From Sipunculus nudus (Eukaryota; Annelida; Sipuncula; Golfingiida; Sipunculidae): a stretch of 64,000 nt of DNA. The stretch covers positions 67,958,453 through 68,022,452 of the forward strand of contig CM049311.1 of the NCBI GenBank assembly GCA_026874595.1, given 5' to 3'. Positions 1 through 12,200 of the stretch are shown piece by piece. The translations under genes and the position numbers were made by a program. Positions within the stretch are counted from its first letter, which is position 1; each line of letters starts with the position of its first letter. The notes under the pieces were generated by a model that saw nothing but the letters and a program-made list of their open reading frames with translations, searched no databases and was not told the origin of the DNA.

Positions 1-14
1 AATTTAAAATGTCC

Positions 15-745
15 AAGTATTAAAGGGGCCTATCCCATTATCTGACGTCTATTGTAATCCCTTGAACCTTCTATAAAAGTTGGCCAATCCCATGGTACAC
101 TGACTGTCCGTTTTGTTCATATCCAGATGTCTGTTATGTTGGGGAGGGTCAAAATAATCTAAACACATTTAACATTGACATCTGGTAGCAAGTCGGACAA
201 ACAAGAGTTTTGCAAATGGCGTTTAAAAGTAGAGACCTTTACAGGGACATATTCAGGAGGATATAAGGCCTATTATTTCACACTATCAGTTTAGTTTTGC
301 ATTGTACAAAAGTTTCCAAGCACAACCATCCCAGTACACAGTCTCAGTACCTCGCATGGCTGTTTAACACCTTGTTATTGTTCTGCGTGTTGGTAAACAC
401 AGTCCACGTGTGTGTGTTTACCATAACAAGTCCGCGTGACCGGAGGTCCGATTGTGACCCGCAACACACGATGTTTCAGCCAGCAGGAACATGTATTACA
501 AGTGACCTTGCGCATATATGCAACCAACCACCTCTGGTCACATGTTTTTTAATTTGTTTGTCCACATGGGGGCAGGTACTGTGTTTACTAACAGCTTGTT
601 GATAAACAAGCTCATACATCCATCAGAGAGGGGTAAGAAGAACCTTTCTGAGCAAGAATTTCCAACCATTCATTCAAATGTACGCAAAGTACACCAGAAA
701 TCACATAAATTCTGCAGACATGGCAGGTAGATGGCTTGCTTTACA
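15..745. repeat. Dispersed repeat E, copy 1
   Basis: Diverged similarity to 27255-27720 in the same order: a GGGGCCTATC... to AATCCCTTG start, a TATGTTGGG...CAAAATAAT middle, CATATATGCAACC, CTCATACATCC and ACCAGAAATCACAT. The open frames at 297-602 and 518-730 are not shared and look like chance. Confidence 0.55.
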
Positions 746-1031
746 ACTTTATAATAAGAGCACATATTGACAATTATGGGATGACATCACATCACCCAAT
801 GAAACTAACCATTTTCACTTACCTATGATATCATCAGAACGTATTTATTTAACAATTTTAGTGATAAGCATTGCCTTAATAGATGGAATACAGGCAAACA
901 CAAACATTTTCTGGTCTCCTTTGAACTCTTCATAAGTTAAACCTTAATATAATATTAGCAGAAAGACAGGAAGTCAGGAGAAAACCCTTACAGGTCCTTG
1001 TTGTATTAAACCTTCATACTGCAGACCTGTT

Positions 1032-1328
1032 TTACTTAAGATAAAGAGGTTTGGAATCTTTCACCATTTCAACAGGCCTTAAAAAAATTAAAATCAATTT
1101 GCATTTAAACTTTACTGTAACAGGTACAACTCCGGAAAAACAACTAAGTATGCACCTCAACATCCAAGCACGGTCAGCAATGTCATAGTTAAAGAACTGT
1201 TTCTGATTAAAGAACGTTTTCCCACCTTCGGCTTCACAATGGTTACAATGTAACAGAGTGGGTACCAGTAACAAAATAAACACAATATAATAAAGTATGG
1301 CCATTTCCTCAGCATTTATTTTTCTCAT
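1032..1328 (-). CDS. Open frame with a signal-peptide-like start (uncertain)
   Basis: The frame starts MRKINAEEMAILYYIVFIL, then LLVPTLLHCNHCEAEGG. It looks like a short charged start, a hydrophobic stretch of about 18 residues and a possible cleavage zone. The second Met has a good context (GAAATGGCC). A possible donor, TTGAG|gtgcat, would end a first exon after ADRAWML. It lies downstream of ZUP1 on the same strand and could begin the next gene, or be chance in AT-rich DNA. Confidence 0.22.
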   Translation of the reverse strand: MRKINAEEMAILYYIVFILLLVPTLLHCNHCEAEGGKTFFNQKQFFNYDIADRAWMLRCILSCFSGVVPVTVKFKCKLILIFLRPVEMVKDSKPLYLK

Positions 1329-4300
1329 GGATCTAAATAAGCTGACGGAGTAGACAACTGATATTGTTCGTTATGTTACTGAAAACATACACATATAACA
1401 GCTTAATTATTAAAGTCTGCTCTGTTGATCAAAACACAGGTTGTGAAACCACATGCACCGGATAAAATTTGTTTCGTTGATAATGATATAAAAGGCCCAG
1501 GTTAATCCCAGTGAATCTTTATATTCTAGAAGGCTCCACTTTTGCAAACTTCTATTTGTTCAAAATTGCACATTTCATATTATCTGATGCACAATAAACA
1601 CCTCGCCTTGAAGCTGAAACTTCTGTCAAATGTGAACAGAATTAAGCCTAGGCAATACCATATAACAAACTTGGTGGAATTACCATAATTAATTGCCCAC
1701 CCCTATTTTTCTAATAAAAAAGAATTTTAAAGTTTTATTAACCATATAAAATGTATATTTATTTCAATATTCATAGTTCTGCAGTTCAAAATATGAACTG
1801 AATCAAAAACATTTTTTTATGATTAATGAAAAAGTATGAAAGAAAAACATTTTCTGACTTCTAAAATGACTTAATCATATCATTTTTGAATGACCAATCT
1901 TACTCATTCTTTGACTTCACCTACCACTTATAAACCATTCCCTGCACAGTGCAAAGGGAAACTTTAACCCCGGGTAAATATATTATAATATCACAAACAA
2001 ATGATAGTTCATCAAGAACTGCTTTCTTGTCTTCAGTGGAGTCTGCATTCTTGTAGCTTTTCTCAGTTACTCGGGAAACACACAATACAGTCAAAAAAGG
2101 TGCTGCACGGTCATTTGTTCTACAATGGACCTATAAGCAGCACCAGTGTACTGCACCTGTGATGAGGAGGGCCTTGTGTTACAGATCTTGGCCTGCGGAT
2201 ACAGGTTTTTTTGCATGGGAAATGATCCAAACTAGACATGCAGCACACTTTAGTGCCCTAACCATTATACCTACAATAGGTTATCATTATCAAAATGTTT
2301 TCATGGACAGCAATTTAATGATCCACAAAGCACAGATTATGCAAACAAATTCATTAAAGATGTTTATCGTAGATGTTTAAAATTTGTTAAGGAGAAATCT
2401 GATTTAAGTACAGTTTTAATAATATTAAAATATTCATGTCCTTGGACACTTTATTATGAAAAAAATAGTAAAATTTGGAATCTTTTATAAATTATATTAA
2501 ATCTTGTTGATGAAGTGCTTACAAATGATTAAAGGTTTCATAACAGCCCAAAGTTTGTACAATAATTTTTTAATATATAAATTTTAAAAGTGCAAAGTCA
2601 ATGTTAGCCTTGTCCTAATATTACAACATAAATATCAGTATTAAAAGTTCTTTACATCAATATCTACAGTCATTGTCATGTGTAATCCATAAAAAACTTT
2701 ATAAAAATATGAAAGCTAGAATATGGAATTAAACTTTTAGAGTTTTAATTGTTATCTTTTTGCATATGCCTTCTCTAACATTATCAACAACTTCATGGTA
2801 AATAAAAATCAGTTTTGTGTGGGTTTATTTTTATATCAGCACTGTGTGGTAGTGACCTGTTGGGTCAATGAATCAGAGGACGAGCTCATCAGATTAAATG
2901 TAAAATTATCCACTAGATGTCACTCCCATACAAGAGGGCGACACTTGGTGAAGGCAGCTACTGTAGACAAAAAAAAGGGTCAAGGGCACCAGTGAGCCAC
3001 ATTGCATGCATACACTGACTGTTTTGTCTTTTGTGATATATTCTAAGCTTTAATATAAGACTACACAATAGGGTCATGTCATTAAACTCTTGTAATGAAC
3101 ACCCTTTTACAGTGTAACATTTATTATACAGTTCAAACTGTGTTATATTCCTTTGGCAAGCTGGGATTCCTCACATGTACAGTATAGCACAGCTTAAGTG
3201 TAATGTTCACACTCTTAATATAAGAGTCCCTGATTACAAAAATATATATATTAATGTAATCATCTCAATAGGTTAAAACAAAAATGTACACTTTATTTGA
3301 AGCATTTTTCTGACGCAGGTCAAACGTTAACTTAAGGTCAAATCTGAAGATAAATAATATATCAAATTAAAATATATTTATTGAATTTTTATGCAGAACA
3401 TTACATATATATAAGAAGAATATGTATTCATTCTAATTTATTAATTCTTTCCTTTAATTACAAGTGCTTCCCTGAAATGAAAATGCTTTGTTCAAATCTA
3501 CCAAAAAAAGGAGTTTCTTGTCTGTCTGCTGATAAAACCAGCTTATTTTTACTAGAGAATAAATTAGATAAATTTCATACATATAGTATTTTTTTATTTC
3601 ATGGTATTTATTATTAATTATATGGAATATACACAAACATTGTGGGGATTTATGTTTTGGAATTTGCCTATATTTCATAAAACTATTTGCTAAGGCTTGT
3701 TTCAGTATTTTTATTAATGATATTTAACTCATGCTGCACCGAACCAGATTAATGCAATTGGGAAAAAGAAAGTAAGTTAGATCATATGAAAACTTTATCC
3801 TGACCAACTATAAGGCCTTGTTTCATGTCATGGGCTTTGTATCACACCCACGTCAGGTACTGAACTGCATCACAAAACCCTTAAACCATATTTTAAAAGC
3901 ACTACATTTATGAAACCTGATTTGGATCATTCATTTATATATCTCTTAGGCTAGCACTGAAATACTGTGATATACATCATATATCATCTGAATTAACCTA
4001 GTATTTTTTCATGACATTTGAGCATATCAGCTTACTTACTCTTACACCTGTAATAAAATATTGCTAATTTAGTTCTGTTCTCTCCCACTAGATGTCAGTA
4101 CACTACAGTGTAACATATACTGCTGCCAACCCATTCATGTATATGAATGATAAAACACCCATAGTCATTTCTAATTTGAATAAATGTCTCTTAAATAATA
4201 TACTGAATGACTATATACTTTTCCAGCTTTTTTACCTTAATTCACATTATGACCATTCCCTGTGTTAAACGCTCACTTGCTGTGATAATATGCAGATACA

Positions 4301-4935
4301 AAATGATATACAGAGCCATATGGTACAAACATATATGCATAACAAACACAGGACAGTTACAACTTGCACAATTAATAATATCTAGACCTTCTCCATACAG
4401 TTTACAAGACACAGACTATGTAAAATTGATTCTTCAGCTAAAATAAACTTTTAAGCTGCATAGGTGAACATGTGTGTCTCCCATAGTGCTGTCATATACA
4501 AGACCTCCAGCCAGAGAAAAGCACCAACCAGTCAGTATTATTAAGTTAGTATTCTTTAGTTATACTGCATCTATCCAATGGTGAGGGGATCAGGAAGCTA
4601 AATGTGTTTCTGTCAATGCAATCACAAATACAGGTGAAACTTGGGGCACAGAGTTTGTCTGGAGCATTTAACATACAAGGAATCCTGTGTATCCATGCTG
4701 TACCTGGATACAGACACTACTAAGAGTATTTATTGATGCAGTGCAGTGCACATCCACACTTGTGATGTGTTACATGATCTTCTGCTACTTATGATATAAT
4801 TCATGACACTGGGGTTATCATGAACCAGCCGTACATTCTATAAACCATTGAATTATCCATATCATTATCTCATCTGTATTTATATCAAAGCCCACTTAAA
4901 GACAGTATCTGGTATCCTACATCTATTTGTTCGGG

Positions 4936-4950
4936 GGGGGGGGGGGGGGG
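4936..4950 (+). repeat. Poly-G tract
   Basis: A pure G run of about 18 bases in AT-rich DNA. Similar shorter runs occur near 49950 and 55217, and a C-rich run near 31294. Confidence 0.9.
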
Positions 4951-5164
4951 CAGGCTCTTACCATTATTATATTTCTGTAGATGCAAGTATGTATCAGAAC
5001 ATCAAATCCAATTACATAGACGTTACTTGGATCTGACTCCCTACTATGACATACTTTTGGGACAGAAAAATATTTCCACTGGATAAATTAAGTCCCTTGA
5101 GAAGAGTTCTTCTGACACCGTGTATTATTGACAAATACAGTAATAGCAACATTACTTACACAGT

Positions 5165-5360
5165 GCAATGCAGGGTTTTCATTTACCCCGGGTAAAACCC
5201 CAATGGGTAAAACCCTGGTAAAAAGTATTTTACCTTGGTTTTTCCCATGTTTTAGCAGGTTTCACTCAGGGTTTTACCCCGTTAACCCAAGTTATTGAAC
5301 TGTTTAAAACCTTGGTAAAACCTATTTTACCAACCTGGGTTAAATCCGGGTAACTTCAAA
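5165..5360. repeat. Cluster of GGGTAAAACCC palindromes
   Basis: ACCCCGGGTAAAACCCC, GGGTAAAACCCTGG, TTTTACCCCGTTAACCC and related words repeat in both orientations over about 190 bp. The block can fold extensively. Probably a MITE remnant with self-complementary ends. Confidence 0.5.
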
Positions 5361-6299
5361 TGTTTTAATTAAATATCTTTCCAGCATGTTGAAACATCTA
5401 AATAAAGGCAAACTAGATGACAATAGCCATGCCACCTTGATTTCAACTATATATCTTTATCTGCATTTTCAATAGCATTCATCAGCATTAAATTTTCTGT
5501 CAGCTCAACAATTCTTTATTTCATCATACAGAAATTAAGTATGTGCACTGTTTAGTTTATTTTTTTTGTACAATACTTCAGGAGCACAATAGCTTTACTT
5601 ATTATTTTTTTTTATCTCTGCCTGAAATGTTAGCACTACATTTTTGGCCACCAAGAATTTGTAATTTGGCATGAGGTAATACAAAAAAGTGACTTACTTT
5701 ACTAGCATGGTTAAGTTAACATGATCACAACAAGGTTACATTAATATGGATAGAGGTCATTTCCTGTGAACACAGACACCTGCAGTTACTGGTTTGGCCA
5801 ACTGGTTTGGTCAGCAGCCATGATCGCAGATGGAGTAAAAGTATTAACGCATCTGCTTGATTAAATTATTCAAACATTTTGGCATATTCTCAACAACATG
5901 GGTGAGGTCATATTTAATCAAAGTCAGTCAAAGTTGATGAACAATCATTTGTTAAGATGAAGTGATTTCAATGTCATATGACTGTGGACTCGCATTTTTT
6001 ACTGGAAAAGGTGTGAGATTGCTCTAATGATTATAAAGAAAAGGACTGGTCACATGGCAAATGTATGCATTTCTGCATGGCAGAAAATGTAACGTTATGG
6101 AAAAGTAACCTTAAGTTTACCAGTGTACCACTTAAAACAATATGCAGAGAGATCCTGAAGAAAAGGTCAGCCTATGAGGGGCATCAGGGGCAAACAGAAA
6201 GACACCAGGCACAGATAAATACGGTGCTGCCATCTGGTTCATTTACCATGTACTGAATAGACAATACAACATCCCTGCTGGCTGCTGTTATAACTGGTA

Positions 6300-7858
6300 T
6301 CAGTCACCTGAGGCTGTTTATCTTTGCTGTCTAGGATGCTGTGAGAGCTGGTTCAGTCACTGGAGGCTGTTTATCTTTGCTGTCCAGGATGCTGTGAGAG
6401 CTTGTTCAGTCACTGGAGGCTGTTTATCTTTGCTGTCTAGGATGCTGTGAGGGCTGGTTTAGTCACTGGAGACTGTTTATCTTTGCTGTGTAGGATGCTG
6501 TGAGAGCTGGTTCAGTCACTGGAGGCTGTTTATCTTTGCTGTCTAGGATGCTAGGAGGGCTGGTTCAGTCACTGGAGGCTATTTATCTTTGCTGGTAAGG
6601 ATGCTGTGGGAGCTGGTTCAGTCACTGGAAGCTGTTTATCTTTGCTGTCTAGGATGCTGTAAGAACTGGTTCAGTCACTGGAGGCTGTTTATCTTTGCTG
6701 TCTAGGATGCTGTGAGAGCTGGTTCAGTCACTGGAGGCTGTTTATCTTTGCTGTCTAGGATACTGTGAGAACTGGTTCAATCACTTGAGGTTATTTATCT
6801 TTGCTGTCTTGGATGCTGTGAGGGCTGGTTCAGTCACTGGAGGCTGTTTATCTTTGCTGTCTAGGATGCTGTGGGAGCTGGTTCAGTTACTTGAGGCTGT
6901 TTATCTTTGCTGTCTAGGATGCTGTGGGAGCTGGTTCAGTTACTGGAGGCTGTTTATCTTTGCTGTCTAGGATGCTGTGAGAGCTGGTTCAGTCACTGGA
7001 GGCTGTTTATCTTTGCTGTTTAGGATGCTGTGAGAGCTGGTTCAGTCACTGGAGGCTGTTTATCTTTGCTGTCTAGGATGCTGTGAGAGCTGGTTCAATC
7101 ACTTGAGGTTATTTATCTTTGCTGTCTAGGATGCTGTAAGAACTGGTTCAGTCACTGGAGGCTGTTTATCTTTGCTGTCTAGGATGCTGTGAGAGCTTGT
7201 TCAGTCACTGGAGGCTGTTTATCTTTGCTGTCTAGGATGCTGTGAGGGCTGGTTCAGTCACTGGAGGCTGTTTATCTTTGCTGTTAAGATGCTGTGAGAG
7301 CTGGTTCAGTCACTGGAGGCTGTTTATCTTTGCTGTCTAGGATGCTGTGGGAGCTGGTTCAGTTACTGGAGGCTATTTATCTTTGCTGTTTAGGATGCTG
7401 TGAGGGCTGGTTCAGTCACTGGAGGCTGTTTATCTTTGCTGTCTAGGATGCTGTGAGAGCTGGTTCAGTCACTGGAGGCTGTTTATCTTTGCTGTCTAGG
7501 ATGCTGTGAGAGCTGGTTCAGTCACTGGAGGCTGTTTATCTTTGCTGTCTAGGATGCTGTGAGAGCTGGCTGTCTAGGATGCTGTGAGAGCTGGTTCCGT
7601 CACTGGAGGCTGTTTATCTTTGCTGTTTAGGATGCTGTGAGAGCTGGTTCAGTCACTGGAGGCTGTTTATCTTTGCTGTCTAGGATGCTGTAAGAACTGG
7701 TTCAGTCACTGGAGGCTGTTTATCTTTGCTGTCTAGGATGCTGTGAGAGCTGGTTCAGTCACTGGAGGCTGTTTATCTTTGCTGTCTAGGATGCTGTAAG
7801 AGCTGGTTCAGTCACTAGAGCTGTTTTTATTTACTGTCTAGGATGCTGTGAGAGCTGG
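6300..7858. repeat. 53-bp minisatellite, about 29 copies
   Basis: A tandem array of a 53-bp unit whose core reads GGCTGTTTATC, TTTGCTGTCTAGGATGCTGTG, then AGCTGGTTCAGTCACTGGA (given in parts). The period is exact between neighbouring copies, for example AGGCTG at 6311 and 6364. Copies differ by scattered substitutions, and one copy near 7565 is shortened by a deletion. The open frame at 6785-6970 is a by-product of the repeat. The array ends about 70 bp from the ZUP1 stop codon, in its 3' untranslated or flanking DNA. Confidence 0.97.
7826..7831 (-). terminator. Probable ZUP1 polyadenylation signal AATAAA
   Basis: On the minus strand AATAAA occurs 100 bp after the ZUP1 stop codon. It sits in the degenerate last copy of the 53-bp minisatellite, where the usual minus-strand GATAAA has become AATAAA. 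Use of this site is inferred; no transcript data are available. Confidence 0.5.
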
Positions 7859-7930
7859 TATGTAACAGCCTATGGGGGAGGGTAATATATGTCACAGATC
7901 ACAGTCAGGCCCACAACCAACATCCACACT

Positions 7931-7966
7931 TCATGGAATCCTCTCTGAACGTATCACCTTACTCGA
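7931..7966 (-). CDS. ZUP1: ZUP1 terminal coding exon
   Basis: The acceptor is tatgttttccag|TCG. The exon is phase 0, as required by the exon before it, and has 12 codons: SSKVIRSERIP and a TGA stop. Human ZUP1 also ends in a short basic tail finishing EKIP, so this small exon is supported by phase, splice site and C-terminal similarity. Confidence 0.85.
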   Translation of the reverse strand, partial: SSKVIRSERIP

Positions 7967-9189
7967 CTGGAAAACATAAACAATACAAACTCTCTGAACA
8001 ATCAACCATTATATCATGCAACATTTGCTGATCATATCACCTGAACTAGTGAAATGATGTTATTATGACCAGAACACTTAACTTATATAAATTAAAAGTG
8101 CCTGTGATAATTTTGTAAATGTTATCACTGTACAGCTAAATATATTGTTCTAGTATCTTAAAAGGTAAACAATTCAACAGATTATCTTCTTACATAAAAG
8201 AAAAATTCTGGAAAAAGAGAAATGAGCTAACCAACTTATCTTTATATGAGCCTTGCATAATTCAGTTTTTTTGGGGACATACGTTTAAGAAAAATTGATT
8301 TTCACATCCTGTTAATTATTTCACCATTTTACTATAGAAACTTTAATGGGATTTAAACCATATACCTCCTTAATCACTGGGCTGAAATCAAACCTCACCA
8401 GGTAAAACAAAAACAATTAATGCTCTGAGTAACAGATAAGATACATGAAAGATCACCTCATAATCTCGTTCACTCAGGGTTCCTATCACAGCTACTATTT
8501 GGTACTGTCTGGCTTTGAGTCCCTGCAGTGTACGTCGTATGCTTCGCATGAGGTTTCCATCAACTCCCGTCTGGAAATGTTGCATCTGTCTCTTGGAGCA
8601 CCCGGGGTCAAAGATCAACAGACGTAAAGAATTATCTTTCATCTCTTCAATGCCAATTATGGTTCTACTGTGACCTACAAACAATAAAAGAGATGGACTG
8701 TGCAACATGATATCAGATGTTTCATTTATTTCTCTCTCAAGGCACATCCAATGGCCTGTCCGATCCAACCAATAAGAATGACAGGTGATTATTAAGCCTT
8801 CAGGCTTTCAGGTTTTACATGCTCAGATTGGGACTTATCCAGAAGACACAACCTGTCCGTAACGTACCCATAAGAGCGAATTCTCATTCTATCGAGGTCA
8901 CCTTTCTGAGTAGCCTGAGGAACTGGCAAGGGACCTTCATATCTGAAGTACAACACCTTGACCAATAGGGTTCTTGGGTCAAGAGGTAAAGCACAGAACT
9001 AAAAACCCAGATCTCATGGGTTTTCATGATCAGATTTTTCATGGTCGGGCCCAACCCAGGGTGAGCACCTGGCAGACTTAATGGGAAGGCTGTGCCAAAC
9101 AGGTGCACCTTTTGGGGATGTACATACTACAAACATAATTAAGCTGGCATTTAATAATGGAGGTGATAACCTCCACCAAAAAAAGTTTA

Positions 9190-9271
<82 letters not shown>

Positions 9272-12200
9272 GATGCAAACCTTGGTGCTGTAGATACAAT
9301 GGTGCTTTGTAATCTCCAGGTTTTCTGAAGTAATCCCTGACCCACTCAAGTAGCCGAGGGTGTGTGCCATCCCTCCTGGTTGCCGCATGGAAATCAACCA
9401 GCTGGCACCTGTCAATCAATGAAAACAAATCTATATTTAACAAATTAATAAATAAGCTATATTAAGCTGAATGTAAAGCCTTGGTGGAAATGCTTACTTG
9501 CTTCACTAATTTATGGGCCTGAATGACTAGACATGGTGGAGGCATTATCCTACTTGTTTAAGATTTGTTATGGGCCTGAACATTCAAAGTTGCTGAAGGT
9601 GTTAACTTGACTATGTTACGGACCTGAATGTTAGGACTTGGTGGAGGTTTCATTTACTTGAATCTGTTAAGCTTGAACTTAAGAACTCTGTGGAGGCCTT
9701 TACGTACTTGACTTTGAGAGATGAGAGTGTAGCGACTATCTCTGTTGCACCGATCCACTTGGTTGTGTTGATGATGCTGTTGCCGAGCTGTTCCTTGCCC
9801 TGCGGGTCAAATCCTTTCTGCCATGCTGCTTCAATCAGACGCTGGATCTTGGGAATGGATGGGATAAATGGCCGTCCTGAGGAGGACAAAACAAGAGCAA
9901 ATCAAACCATGATTTCTATGGAAATGTGTTTGTGTAATGTGTCAGCTTCACTGAAGTCCTTCAGAAAACATGATAAAAACTTGATACATCACAAGATTTT
10001 GAACTAGTTTATAAACATTAAGTAATTTTGGAAACATAGGAGATGGTGAAATAACAAATATCCATGCAAAAATATCAGCCTTCTTCCTACAGGTAGGAAT
10101 GACTGAGCCATGAGGATGGCAGTCCATACAAACCAGGCTGCTGCCTGTTGGGAAATTGATCATTTGGTCTAAAGTAATGGGCTGTAAATAAAACATTTAC
10201 ATATGCAAGAGTAACAATGATGATGCATTGAATGAAACTTTATGTATCCTCTGCTTTCTTTCATGAGATGTCATATAAATAGTCAGACATCCTTGTGATA
10301 TATAATTAAATCTTGGTGGTCCGTGTCTTATTTTAGTTTTGCCATTGTTTTAGTTTTTCAGGGCAAATTTGAACTATTTTAATGGAATTTGGAACTATGA
10401 AAAATATTCCCCAAATGCGTGGTAATAGGATTGATAAACAGAATAGAGTACTCCAGATAAAATTTCTATAATCTAGCTACTCACTAAATTCTACTATTTT
10501 AACTATCATAATACTTAAAACATGTACATCTTTATTTGGTACACTTATCATATAAAATATCTTTTATTTGAAATATTCCAGAATTAAGGTTAACAATCTT
10601 GTGAGACAAAAACCACAGAAATCTGAGCTTGTCTGTCATAAAACAAGAAATACAGGAACATTTTCAATTAGTTGTGACAAGCAGAAACACCCACTGAGCA
10701 TAAATAATACCATCAGATGCTTCCGGGCTGAGCAAGAAACTGAACACAAAGTCTGCATTCTAATAGGTTTCTATATGAAGCACATTTGCTAAATAAGCGC
10801 AGGAGGTTTCATACGAGGTGGTTTTCTTATACCTTTGCCATAATGTAAGTTGTATTTTAAGAAAAGCCAGATCAAAATATTGGCAAATAATATATTATAG
10901 TCTTCTCTTTGAGCTACATTTAAATCCATGGTACCAGCTTTTGACATTACGGTCTGGAAAATCCAGTTATTGAAAAGACACTTAAATGTTGTAATATCAG
11001 TAAAATTCTCAAACAAAAATTCTTTATCATGTAAATAATACTGTTTTATTTTCAATTAGTTTATGTTATTTATAGTAAAACAATGTTTTTACAATTATTT
11101 ACAAATGGAAACCTATCCCTGTAGTGTCTTTCACATTTTCTGTATCTTTAACCATTGATAACAATTTAAGTGATTAATGTCAGAATAATTATCAAAATAT
11201 CATGTTCAGTGAGCACTAAAAGAGGGCAAACCTCTACCATAGCCAAGCAACAACTAAAGTTTGGAAAAGTTTGTTTTTAAACTTATATTTCACTGAGCAC
11301 AAGTGTAGACATTCTCACAATGGTTGAAAATCTTGGCAGTACTTCAGTTTCTCTTTACAAATGTCATTTAGCTCCATCAACTTTATCTTGATATATTATG
11401 TTCACAGCAACATTACAGAGGAACAAGCTGACAAAATGCAGAATAATGAAGTACTAATTGGACATGGATATAAGCAATGATTGATAAAACTTGTCAATGA
11501 CATATATGCAAGTACATTACAGGACAATCTATACAGCCTGAGAAATTAAAGTTTTTTTTTTAAATTTCACTCAGTATACGGACCAATATTAGTCAAACCT
11601 TAGAATTGTCAATGACATCTAGTGGAGCTGGTTGGCCTATCTGACTTTTGGACTATTTTGAGCAAATATGACAGAAATCCTGAAAAACAACTGAGCTTAG
11701 AATCTAGTACAGGTTGATTAGCATACATTCCACTACTGCTGATTTATTTTCATCAGGGGCTTAATGTTGAAGACGTTTTCAGGACAAGGTGTGACATATT
11801 AACTAGATTGCATGTTGGTTTCTTGTTCATGAGTTTGTGTAATCTGGACCACTCCCTTCCCACTTTCCTTTTAACACAATATATAATTGAAGAATGGCAA
11901 AACATTTAATTCACAATATTTCTGAAGAAGTGTCTTCAATGCAGTCTTCAATGTGTCTTCAATGCAGACAAATCTTTCCTTTAAGGCAATATGAATATCA
12001 TAAAACAGTACTCAACAAATGTCCCTGGAATAACACATGCATTTACTGTAGGATAAGGCACAGAGAATCTATTAAACTGAGTCAAATTCTCATGATTTTC
12101 TGGTTAATTTATATAAAAATTTGTTATGTATTTCTGTGCATTTATGTTATAATTAACTCTGCTTGTTTATTATATTCACTTCAATACAAAAATCTTTATA

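Larger units (their letters stand above)
746..6299. other. Mostly featureless AT-rich DNA downstream of ZUP1
   Basis: Apart from the open frame at 1032-1328, the poly-G tract and the GGGTAAAACCC cluster, I see no supported gene. Open frames of 60-80 codons are as expected by chance at this composition. Confidence 0.6.

Noticed and set aside
6785-6970. Repetitive 61-residue open frame
   Set aside because: Produced by the 53-bp minisatellite, which shifts frame every unit.
8445-8627. Plus-strand open frame over the ZUP1 His/Asp exon
   Set aside because: Antisense shadow of a well-supported exon.
9078-9443. Long open frames with runs of Tyr-Ile on both strands
   Set aside because: They are translations of the TA microsatellite; only the part overlapping 9281-9408 on the minus strand is coding, as a ZUP1 exon.
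9690-10007. 105-residue plus-strand open frame
   Set aside because: Mostly antisense shadow of ZUP1 exon 9708-9876.
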